This document shows positions 1 through 7,167 of a stretch of DNA of 26,142 bases, in pieces. Made by a program: the position numbers and the translations under genes. The notes under the pieces were generated by a model that ran no database searches, had not been told where the DNA came from, and saw only the letters and a list, made by a program, of their open reading frames with translations. Source of the DNA: an uncultured Sinobacteraceae bacterium (GTDB lineage: Bacteria; Pseudomonadota; Gammaproteobacteria; Steroidobacterales; Steroidobacteraceae); the NCBI GenBank assembly GCA_937902995.1, contig CALEKY010000157.1, forward strand, positions 1 to 26,142. The letters run 5' to 3'. Numbering within the stretch: the stretch's first letter is position 1; each line of letters opens with the position of its first letter.

Positions 1-90
1 TTTGTTCGCTGCCGCGCACAGCCCCTCACCGGCACGCTCCGCTCTGCCAGCCTCTTCCCAAGGAGAGGCGAATATTTGTTCGCTGTCGCG
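1..90. repeat. 16-bp direct repeat pair (1-16 and 75-90)
   Basis: TTTGTTCGCTGCCGCG at 1-16 recurs as TTTGTTCGCTGTCGCG at 75-90 with one mismatch. The 58 bases between hold the dispersed repeat copy at 25-73. The left copy touches the window edge, so the full extent of the duplication cannot be seen. Nothing here looks like a gene. Confidence 0.5.
25..73. repeat. Dispersed intergenic repeat, copy 1
   Basis: This stretch begins CTCACCGGCACGC and ends GGAGAGGCGAAT, with a small CCTCT/AGAGG inverted repeat at 51-55 and 64-68. A similar stretch begins CTCACCGCGACGC and ends GGGAGAGGCAAAC at 9708-9758. By eye the two agree at roughly two thirds of positions. It lies just downstream of the alpha-2-macroglobulin stop codon, so it could act as a weak transcription end, but no T-run follows in the direction of that gene. 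Confidence 0.4.
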
Positions 91-127
91 TCCTTTGTCC
101 CGTCGCCTGCGGTCTGCGTCAGCTCCG

Positions 128-3100
128 CTAACGTGCGGCCACTTCAATCTGTCCTGCCGCCGACCGTCCCACGATGCTGCGGTCGTACATCGCCTCGCCG
201 TAAGCGGGCGGAATGACATATGTGCCGGCGTTCGTGGCCTTGATGCGGTAGACGATCTCGGCGGCTTCCTTCGTTGCGTTCACGTAGAACACGACTCGGT
301 CTTCGCGCAGGTCGGCGTACTGGAGCGACGCGTTGGTTCTGACGCACCACGTGCATTCCCAGCCTCGATAAGCACCGCGTGCGCCCATGCCTCGGCTCGA
401 TTCGCTGGCTTCGATCAATTGGTCCTCGGTCGTCGCTTGCGGAACGACGAGCTCGAAGCCGCCGGGCAAGAGGTCGACGAGCGCGACGCTCGGAATGAAA
501 TCGCGTTGCAGGGAGCGCAATTTCACGCGCACTTGAATTTCATCGCCCATGCCGATGCGTGTGATGGGCTTGCCGCTCGCATCGAGGTAGTCGCGCGTCA
601 CTTCGATGCCGTTCTTGATCGCCGCGGTCGGCGGATTGCGGTCGAAGCCGGAAACTTCGATGAGATAGTACGCATTGAGCTCGCTGCGATTCGTGAAACG
701 CAACGCGGTGGCTTGTTCGCTGAACTCCGTCTTCGGCAACAAACCGCTCGGCAGCGTCAATGCTCGAACGCTGCGGTCGCGTAGAACTTCGGCGATGCCT
801 AGCGCCGCCTCGGCACCCGTCGTGGCGCCCGCATAGGTTTCGAGCGCAAGCAACGTCGTTCCTGCGGACAAGGAATGATAGGAGCCGCGCGTGATCCGGT
901 CGGCCATCGTCGTCAGCACCGTGGGCGGCAGCGAGCCCAACCGCTCTGGGAAATGACGCGCATTGATGAACAGCAAGAAGGCATCGCGCGTCATCGCATC
1001 GTTGTAGAGCTCGTCCGTCTCGACGCCGAAACGCACGTTACGAATCAGCAGCTCGGCATCCTGTGCCTGGCGCATGAGCTTGTGTGCCGCGGCGAGCCAT
1101 GCGGCCGTCAGGTCCTGCTCCCAAACGCCGCGATAGCGCTCGTTCAAACGAGCGCGTTGTCGTGCGATCTCTGCAGTCGTGCGCTGACCCTGACGCGTCA
1201 AGAGATAAATCGCATAGGCCGTCTGCCGCTCCTCGGTGAGGTTGTTGCCATCGCGCACGGCAAGCTGTTGTAGAAACCGATTGCCGTTCGCGAGCACATC
1301 GCCTGCGATCGGATAACCGCGCTCGCCGGCTTCGATCAGCAAGTGCTGTGCGTACACCGAAACGAACTCCACGACTTCATCGCCGCCCGGCCAGAGCTTG
1401 TACGCACCGGCATCGTTCTGGCGGGCACGCAGCTCGCCGATGAGCACGTTGAGATCCGCACCGTTCTGGCTTTTCACTTGACCGAACTCGGGGCGTGCGC
1501 CGAGCATCACGGCCGGCATCGCCTGGCTCACGATTTGTTCCGTGCACGCGTACGGATAGTTCTCGAGATAGCTCACGAAGCCGTGCGCAAGCTGCAGCGG
1601 TAGCACCGAGATACCGGCTTCGAGCTTGCGATGATGCGGATACAGCGTGCGGTCGATCGCAACCGTCGTTTCGCCGCGATCGACGACGCCGGCCTTGAGT
1701 TGCGTCATGTACGGCGTTGCGGGACGAATGCTCAGATCGGTCTTGCGCTGCGCCGAGCCGTTACCCGTCCGCGCCGAGAACGTGAGATCGCTCGCGCCGA
1801 GCACATCGCGTGCTCGCAGTCGGAACCGTGCCACGCCTTCGCGCCCTTCGCCGATCGCGAGCTGCTGCTGCGCCGGACCGACGATCTCGAGTGCGCGATC
1901 CGTTGCAAGTGCGACGACGACTTGGGCATTGCTGCCCGAGCCTTCGACATTGTTCGCGACGCCGACGCTCACATCGAATTCGTCGCCCGGCGTGACCGTC
2001 GTCGGCACGTTCGGCGACAACACGAAGTCGCCGCGCACGAACGTACGGCCCTCGAACACGCCAATGCGCTCGTCGTTCACCGCCACGGCCATGACGCGCA
2101 GCGTGCCGTTGAAGTAATCGGGCACCGTGTATTCGACGGTGCGCGGCGTCGCATCCGCATCGACGATGCCGGACCAGAATGCGACCGGAGGCTCGCCCTT
2201 GCGGCGGAACGGATTCAAGTGTTTGCCGAGCAGCCCTTCGGCATCGCCGCCCGGTGCGGCGCCGAGTCCGAGATGTTTGAACTCCGGCAGGATCAGATCG
2301 AGGATCTGCATCGTCGAGACTTCGAGCGCGCGTTTCTGGAAGAAGAAGCCGAGCGGGTCGGGCGTGCGATAGCCCGCCACTTGCAGAATGCCCTCGTCGA
2401 TCGCGAACAGGACGATGCGCGCAGGACGCTCGGTGCGATATTCGAGCTTGAGCGTTTCGCCGGGCTTCACGCGGCTCGGTGTGGAAACGGTCAGCGCATT
2501 GCGCCGTGCCGCAATGTCGATCGCAAACGGCTGCACGCCGTAGGACAGCGGGCTCATGTAAATCTCGGACGAGCCCGGATCGCGAACGAACGTCACGGTG
2601 ACGTACGCGTGTCCCTCGAGACCTGCGGGCACCTTGATGCGTTGAATCGAGCTCGTCGTCGTGGTCTTGAACCACTGCGTGGCGTACACGCGCTCGCGCT
2701 CGATGGCGATCAGACCGGCACCGGCATACGGTGCGCGAATGGAAATCTCGATCTCCTCGCCGGGCGCGTAATCCTTCTTATCGAGCACCAGCTCGAGCTC
2801 GGCGTTCTTTTCGAGCTGGCGCGTGACATTGCCCTCTCCGGCCACTTGGTACTCGATGCGCGTCAACGATTCGCCGCTACGATCGCGCACGACGTAGACG
2901 AAGTTGCCCGGCTGGTCGGTGGCAAGCCGCAGCATGTAGCCGTCGGCGCCGATGGTCAGCGGCGCTTCTTCGACCGGCGTCTCCTTGCGCCTCGACTCAT
3001 ATTTATATGTGCCGTTCGGTTGGCGCATGAGCACCGAAACGTAGCGCGCCTCCATGCGGACCAACGTGAGGTCGCGAACCTCCGTGCGCTGCGCGGCGGG

Positions 3101-6034
3101 ATCGATGGCGATCACGTGCACTTGGCGCGGCGAGTTACGCGACACGAACGACAAGTCGCCGTCGGGCTTGTAGCCGATGAGGTAAGGCATGTTCGACACG
3201 AGCTGCGCCGCTTCTGCCGTAACACCGCGGCCGCCATCCGCTTCGAATCCTTGCGCGATGACGTGCACACGATAAGTCGCACGCTCGAAGCGTTGCAGGT
3301 TGAGCGGCAGCGTTGCTCTTCCTTCTGCATCGGTACGCGTTTCGGGCAGCGTTTCGTTGAAGCCCTCGCGTGCGTATTGCGGATCGTGGAACGTGTAATC
3401 GGGGAATGTGCGGAACGACGGAATCGCCGGGCTCAGCGTCATCTGCGCCGTGACTCGCCGATTCTCTGCAGGTGTGCCCGTCAGGTTGTCCAATTGAACG
3501 TGTGCGGCAAGTTGATCCGGCGATACCCAACCTTCGGCGGACTGCGCCGAGAACCGCACTTGCATGCGCAAGCGATCGGGCAGGAAGTCGCGTACTTGCA
3601 CCGTCGTCGCACCGATCAAGTCGGCGCGCCGCTCGTTGCGAACGATCGACAGCGCGAGCGTGTACGTGCCGGTCGGCGACGTCACATGCGTTTGATGGCG
3701 GATTTCGCCGAAGCCGCCCGCACCCGGCGTGAAGTTTTCGCGACGGACGACCGTGCCGCGCGGATCGATGATTTCGAGCCGCAGCGGTACACCGGCGAAA
3801 CTGCGCGACCAATCCTGACTGCGCACGATGGCTGCCGCACGGATTTCCTCTCCGGGACGGTACAGGCCGCGGTCCGAGAACAAATACGCCGCCGTTGCGC
3901 CGCGATCCGCATTGCTGTAGACGCCGCCGACATCGAACCGCGACATATCGAGCAGGCGGTCGTATCTGTCGATCGGCAGGAAGGAGCTGTCCGCACCCAG
4001 GCGCGCTGAGTAGAGCACCGGATAGCGCTCGCTCTCGAAACCTTTCAGATCGGGGAAGCGCACGTGGCCGTTCGCATCCGTCGTGGCCGTCAGCACGGGC
4101 AGACCGTTGCGGCCGACGACATCGACCGTCACGCCGGCGACCGGCGAACCTGTGGCGATCGATTGCACGAACACATCTTGCGTGCCGTCGACCGAGCGCT
4201 TCACGAGTAAGCCGAGATCGGTGATGACGATGAGCCGCGCATCGCTCAGCTGTCCGCGCGCCGAATTCCAGTGATCGCCTATGTCGATGATCGGACGGTT
4301 GTTCTGCGGATCCCATGCCTGCACGCGCAGCATGAACACGCCGCGCCGTTCGCCGCTGGCATCTCGCGTCAAATACTCGCTCAAATCGAGCGCTTCGTAA
4401 TGAGCCTCCGCAGAATTTGCGCCTGCGCTCGTCTGCAGACGCACGATCTTCTCGAACCGCTCGGTGATGTTCGACGCCTCGAAGCTCCACGAGTTGAAGT
4501 GCGGTACGTCGAATCTGTCGCCCGTCTGTGTGACGAGGTGATGCAGTTGCCGAGGCAGGAGCCGTCCGACCTCGACGCGTATGGCGGGCACATTGCGGGC
4601 GAACAGCGACAGCGTCTTGTCGCCCGACAGCGAGAGCAGCGCGCCTTCGGACAAGATACGAAGCTCGCGCGGAAATTCCGGCACGGCGAGCACGCGCTCG
4701 ACCGATTGATCGAGCACATAGCCGCCGAACGAAGTCAGACCGGCATCGATCTTGACGTACAAACGACGGCCTGGCTCGGCGCGATAACGGAAGCTGTGCA
4801 GCTCATAGTGGTCGCGCTCGCCCGGAATGGGCGTGAGCTCGAGTCGGTTCGCCTCCGTGAGCATTTCCGGCCGCACAGTGGTGTTCGACCAAGGAAACGG
4901 TTGCGAGCCATACGGCTGCTGCAATCGTGCGTCGGGATGCTGGAGCGGCAACAGCCAAGCATGCACTTTCGGCGGCATCTCGCTTTCGCGGACCGAGAAC
5001 GAGCTTTGCACCAGCAGCACTTGGTTCGGCTCGTTGCGCTCGTCGCTTGCGACATCGAGCGTCACGGAGGCAATGCGCAGACTGTTGATGCCCGGAATCT
5101 CGACGTCCGCCTGCAGCGTCGTCTCGGTTGCCTTGCCTGCGCGCGTAGCACGTACGCCGGGCTCGATCGTGATCTGCAAGCGTCCGGATTTCTGCGGAAC
5201 TTCGAGCGATTCCGTGTGGATGTGCGCGTTGAGCTTCGGCTTGTCGTAGACGATCGTGAATTTCGGTGCGGCGAGCTCTTTCTCGCGTGTATCGGTGAGC
5301 CGATCGAACATCTTCAGACGCACACGGCGCTCGAAACTCTCGCTGTCGACCGGATGAGTGAACGAAATCGTCGCAACGACTTTCTTGTTCGCGGCAACGA
5401 CGGGATCCTGATGAAACTCGGTCGCGGCGATCTGGGCGGTGAAGGCGGGTGTCGCAAATTCCGCGCTATAGCTGCTCAAGCGCACATGCGAGGCGACTGC
5501 GCCTTTGCGCGCGAATTTCAACTTCATCGTCTCGCCGATCGGCCAGTCCTGTGCCGGCTGGAATTGCAGCGTCTTGTCGTCGATCCATGACCACGTGCCG
5601 TCGAAGGCGGGCGAGAGCGAGATGAGTGTTTGATTCGGATCCAGCTCGCTTCCGACGAGCTCGAGCGGCGCGGCTGAGCCGTCGAATCTGACGATCAACG
5701 GATAGGGCGGCTGCGGCGGATCGCACGCGTAACACGTAATGGGCGGCGGCTCGATCGTGTAGGCAACCTCGACCGGTTTCGGTTGGCGCTGGTACCAGGC
5801 CCAGCCTTGCCAGGCAGCGATACCGAGCACGAGCAAGGCGACGATGGCGACACCGGCGGCTTTCGGATTCGAGCGCAGCGCTCGAGCGGTGCGCGAGCCG
5901 CGATCCCGCACGAAAGCGGTGCTGCGCACGGCCCAGGCGGGCGGGCGCCAGTCGATCTCGCCGAATACCGCGCGCGCGAGCGAACCGAGCGCCGTACGGA
6001 GTCGTGCAAGCGTTGAGCGAGGTGAGGTCATCAT
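128..6034 (-). CDS. Bacterial alpha-2-macroglobulin (YfhM-type), membrane-anchored
   Basis: A 1968-residue protein of the bacterial alpha-2-macroglobulin family, thought to trap foreign proteases in the periplasm. Visible marks: one hydrophobic segment at about residues 59-80 after a basic N-terminus (signal anchor, no lipobox); the macroglobulin-domain motif DRGLYRPGE at about 721-729; the DEG-ILQ region near 1213 typical of YfhM-like proteins; and the thioester motif CTEQ at 1497-1500, with Cys and Gln both present, so covalent trapping should work. Two CxxC pairs (CYAC shortly after the anchor, CTWC near the C-terminus) could form disulfides. It is longer than the E. coli protein, which is about 1650 residues and a lipoprotein. 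Start: the open frame extends upstream to a TTG at 6049, but the ATG at 6034 (or the adjacent one at 6031) is more likely; no strong Shine-Dalgarno is seen for any. In many bacteria pbpC (penicillin-binding protein 1C) follows this gene; here that position lies beyond the left edge. Confidence 0.93.
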   Translation of the reverse strand: MMTSPRSTLARLRTALGSLARAVFGEIDWRPPAWAVRSTAFVRDRGSRTARALRSNPKAAGVAIVALLVLGIAAWQGWAWYQRQPKPVEVAYTIEPPPITCYACDPPQPPYPLIVRFDGSAAPLELVGSELDPNQTLISLSPAFDGTWSWIDDKTLQFQPAQDWPIGETMKLKFARKGAVASHVRLSSYSAEFATPAFTAQIAATEFHQDPVVAANKKVVATISFTHPVDSESFERRVRLKMFDRLTDTREKELAAPKFTIVYDKPKLNAHIHTESLEVPQKSGRLQITIEPGVRATRAGKATETTLQADVEIPGINSLRIASVTLDVASDERNEPNQVLLVQSSFSVRESEMPPKVHAWLLPLQHPDARLQQPYGSQPFPWSNTTVRPEMLTEANRLELTPIPGERDHYELHSFRYRAEPGRRLYVKIDAGLTSFGGYVLDQSVERVLAVPEFPRELRILSEGALLSLSGDKTLSLFARNVPAIRVEVGRLLPRQLHHLVTQTGDRFDVPHFNSWSFEASNITERFEKIVRLQTSAGANSAEAHYEALDLSEYLTRDASGERRGVFMLRVQAWDPQNNRPIIDIGDHWNSARGQLSDARLIVITDLGLLVKRSVDGTQDVFVQSIATGSPVAGVTVDVVGRNGLPVLTATTDANGHVRFPDLKGFESERYPVLYSARLGADSSFLPIDRYDRLLDMSRFDVGGVYSNADRGATAAYLFSDRGLYRPGEEIRAAAIVRSQDWSRSFAGVPLRLEIIDPRGTVVRRENFTPGAGGFGEIRHQTHVTSPTGTYTLALSIVRNERRADLIGATTVQVRDFLPDRLRMQVRFSAQSAEGWVSPDQLAAHVQLDNLTGTPAENRRVTAQMTLSPAIPSFRTFPDYTFHDPQYAREGFNETLPETRTDAEGRATLPLNLQRFERATYRVHVIAQGFEADGGRGVTAEAAQLVSNMPYLIGYKPDGDLSFVSRNSPRQVHVIAIDPAAQRTEVRDLTLVRMEARYVSVLMRQPNGTYKYESRRKETPVEEAPLTIGADGYMLRLATDQPGNFVYVVRDRSGESLTRIEYQVAGEGNVTRQLEKNAELELVLDKKDYAPGEEIEISIRAPYAGAGLIAIERERVYATQWFKTTTTSSIQRIKVPAGLEGHAYVTVTFVRDPGSSEIYMSPLSYGVQPFAIDIAARRNALTVSTPSRVKPGETLKLEYRTERPARIVLFAIDEGILQVAGYRTPDPLGFFFQKRALEVSTMQILDLILPEFKHLGLGAAPGGDAEGLLGKHLNPFRRKGEPPVAFWSGIVDADATPRTVEYTVPDYFNGTLRVMAVAVNDERIGVFEGRTFVRGDFVLSPNVPTTVTPGDEFDVSVGVANNVEGSGSNAQVVVALATDRALEIVGPAQQQLAIGEGREGVARFRLRARDVLGASDLTFSARTGNGSAQRKTDLSIRPATPYMTQLKAGVVDRGETTVAIDRTLYPHHRKLEAGISVLPLQLAHGFVSYLENYPYACTEQIVSQAMPAVMLGARPEFGQVKSQNGADLNVLIGELRARQNDAGAYKLWPGGDEVVEFVSVYAQHLLIEAGERGYPIAGDVLANGNRFLQQLAVRDGNNLTEERQTAYAIYLLTRQGQRTTAEIARQRARLNERYRGVWEQDLTAAWLAAAHKLMRQAQDAELLIRNVRFGVETDELYNDAMTRDAFLLFINARHFPERLGSLPPTVLTTMADRITRGSYHSLSAGTTLLALETYAGATTGAEAALGIAEVLRDRSVRALTLPSGLLPKTEFSEQATALRFTNRSELNAYYLIEVSGFDRNPPTAAIKNGIEVTRDYLDASGKPITRIGMGDEIQVRVKLRSLQRDFIPSVALVDLLPGGFELVVPQATTEDQLIEASESSRGMGARGAYRGWECTWCVRTNASLQYADLREDRVVFYVNATKEAAEIVYRIKATNAGTYVIPPAYGEAMYDRSIVGRSAAGQIEVAAR

Positions 6035-6178
6035 TCTGCGGACGTCCAAACGATATGCACGAGCCTAGCGCGGGAGCCGGGCGTGCGAGCTCAGCTCTTC
6101 GCGGGGATTCGAGGTGTAGATTTGCTGACAATTGTGCCGGTTGTGGGGCGGAATTGTGGCGAAGTGCGCTGAACCTAG

Positions 6179-6228
6179 GCTGTAGGCTGTGAGGCTGGAG
6201 GCTGAAGACTGAAGGCTGAAAACTGAAG
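6179..6228 (-). repeat. Heptamer array, GCTGAAG type (complement of CTTCAGC)
   Basis: Seven tandem units with a 7-bp period: GCTGTAG, GCTGTGA (plus one extra G), GCTGGAG, GCTGAAG, ACTGAAG, GCTGAAA, ACTGAAG. It is the inverted counterpart of the array at 6344-6399. The only break in phase is the single extra base at 6193. Confidence 0.85.
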
Positions 6229-6343
6229 TAAGCGCGGTCGCGCCCTTTCGGCTTTTGGCACATAGGCTTGCGCATGCCATGAGCAGGATGCCAAACGCCT
6301 ACGGGACAGTAATGCTGCGCAATGCGCCGTGGCCCCCTTCGGC

Positions 6344-6399
6344 CTTCAGCCTTCAGCCTACAGCCTCCAGCCTTCAGTCTTCAGTCTTCAGCCTACAGC
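6344..6399 (+). repeat. Heptamer array, CTTCAGC type
   Basis: Eight uninterrupted 7-bp units: CTTCAGC, CTTCAGC, CTACAGC, CTCCAGC, CTTCAGT, CTTCAGT, CTTCAGC, CTACAGC. Variation is confined to the third and seventh bases, with one further change in a single unit. It is inverted relative to 6179-6228, so the two arrays could pair into a long hairpin around the core at 6229-6343. Confidence 0.9.
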
Positions 6400-6488
6400 C
6401 AGCCTGGACCCAGCGGCGACTTGAACCGCGGTTACCGAACGGGCAGTCTGCGGGCTTACTCCGCGTTGTCAGTCGAAACCTCGAACGA

Positions 6489-7097
6489 ATGATTCAAGCG
6501 AAATTCTTGACCCGTATCTTGCCGATCGGGCTGTGCTTGGGCCTCGCCGCTTGCGGCGGTGCGGACCGTATCTGCGAGGACTCGCAGCAGCCTTATCTGA
6601 GTGCACGCAACAATCCGCCGCTCACGATTCCCGAAGGGATGACCTCGCCTGACCGTTCGTCGGCGCTGCCCATCCCGTCCGAGAATCAGATTTCGACCGA
6701 ACGCCGCTCCGGCGGGTGCCTCGCAGATCCGCCGTCTTATTTCCAATCCTCGGGTACCGTCGCGCGTTCGCCCGAAGAAGTGATCGCAAGTTGGGCGCAG
6801 GCATGGGCGAATCGCGAAGCCGAAGGCGTGATGGCGTTGTATTCGGCGAAGTTCGTGGCACCGACGGATTCGGCCGGTAGCGCCGCATGGTTGGAGCAGC
6901 GTCGCGAGCAAGTCGCCGTCGGACCGGTACCCGCCTCGCGCGTCGAGGAATTGAGTATCGAGCCCGATGGCCCCGACCGCCGCATCGCGACCTTCAAACA
7001 GCGCTTCGGCACAAATGTGGTGCAAAGGGAGCTCGTGCTCATCCGCGAAGCAGGCTCCTGGCGCATCGTTGAAGAGAAGGTCGTCGAGGTCAGGTAG
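6489..7097 (+). CDS. Putative lipoprotein with NTF2/SnoaL-like domain
   Basis: A 202-residue predicted lipoprotein. The ATG at 6489 gives MIQAKF, then a hydrophobic stretch ending in the lipobox LAAC, with the lipidated Cys at about residue 22. The frame stays open upstream to 6255, but that part is encoded by the heptamer repeats and is unlikely to be translated. The middle is Pro/Ser-rich and unremarkable. From about residue 93 the motif SWAQAWANREAEGVMALYS, then a C-terminal RELVLIREAGSWRIVEEK, matches the pattern of the NTF2/SnoaL/DUF4440-like fold, which often binds small ligands or acts as an accessory domain. Its role is unknown. It lies 70 bp before glgP, in the same direction, but there is no other sign that it takes part in glycogen metabolism. 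No clear Shine-Dalgarno. Confidence 0.75.
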   Translation: MIQAKFLTRILPIGLCLGLAACGGADRICEDSQQPYLSARNNPPLTIPEGMTSPDRSSALPIPSENQISTERRSGGCLADPPSYFQSSGTVARSPEEVIASWAQAWANREAEGVMALYSAKFVAPTDSAGSAAWLEQRREQVAVGPVPASRVEELSIEPDGPDRRIATFKQRFGTNVVQRELVLIREAGSWRIVEEKVVEVR

Positions 7098-7133
7098 CAC
7101 GGATCTTGAATGGTTGTAGGGTGGGGTAAGGTG

Positions 7134-7161
7134 CGAATCACGAGTCACCAGTCACGAACGT
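7134..7161 (+). repeat. Heptamer array, CGAATCA type, in the glgP leader
   Basis: Four 7-bp units: CGAATCA, CGAGTCA, CCAGTCA, CGAACGT. The array ends six bases before the glgP ATG and so occupies the place where a Shine-Dalgarno sequence would lie; none of its units contains a good one. It has the same unit family as the arrays at 16816-16843 and 19349-19362. Confidence 0.75.
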
Positions 7162-7167
7162 AAGTCC

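Larger units (their letters stand above)
6035..6488. other. 454-bp divergent intergenic region with inverted heptamer arrays
   Basis: This gap separates the leftward alpha-2-macroglobulin gene from the rightward lipoprotein gene and must hold both promoters. Its main visible content is two inverted arrays of 7-bp repeats (6179-6228 and 6344-6399) around a 115-bp core. I see no convincing sigma70 box and no credible ORF. A tRNA-like stretch at about 6405-6470 does not fold as a tRNA. Confidence 0.6.

Noticed and set aside
1631..4009. 792-codon open frame on the plus strand inside the alpha-2-macroglobulin gene
   Set aside because: It is antisense to a recognised protein. Its translation is rich in Arg, Ala and His with no family motif, as expected from the complement of GC-rich coding DNA. 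The same applies to 4271-5590 and to 2-784.
6034..6049. TTG start for the alpha-2-macroglobulin
   Set aside because: Two ATG codons follow within six codons, and the extra residues add nothing recognisable.
6405..6470. tRNA-like stretch with CGACTTGAACCGCG, resembling a reverse-strand T-arm
   Set aside because: The T-stem has mismatches at two of five positions and no matching acceptor strand is found at the expected distance.
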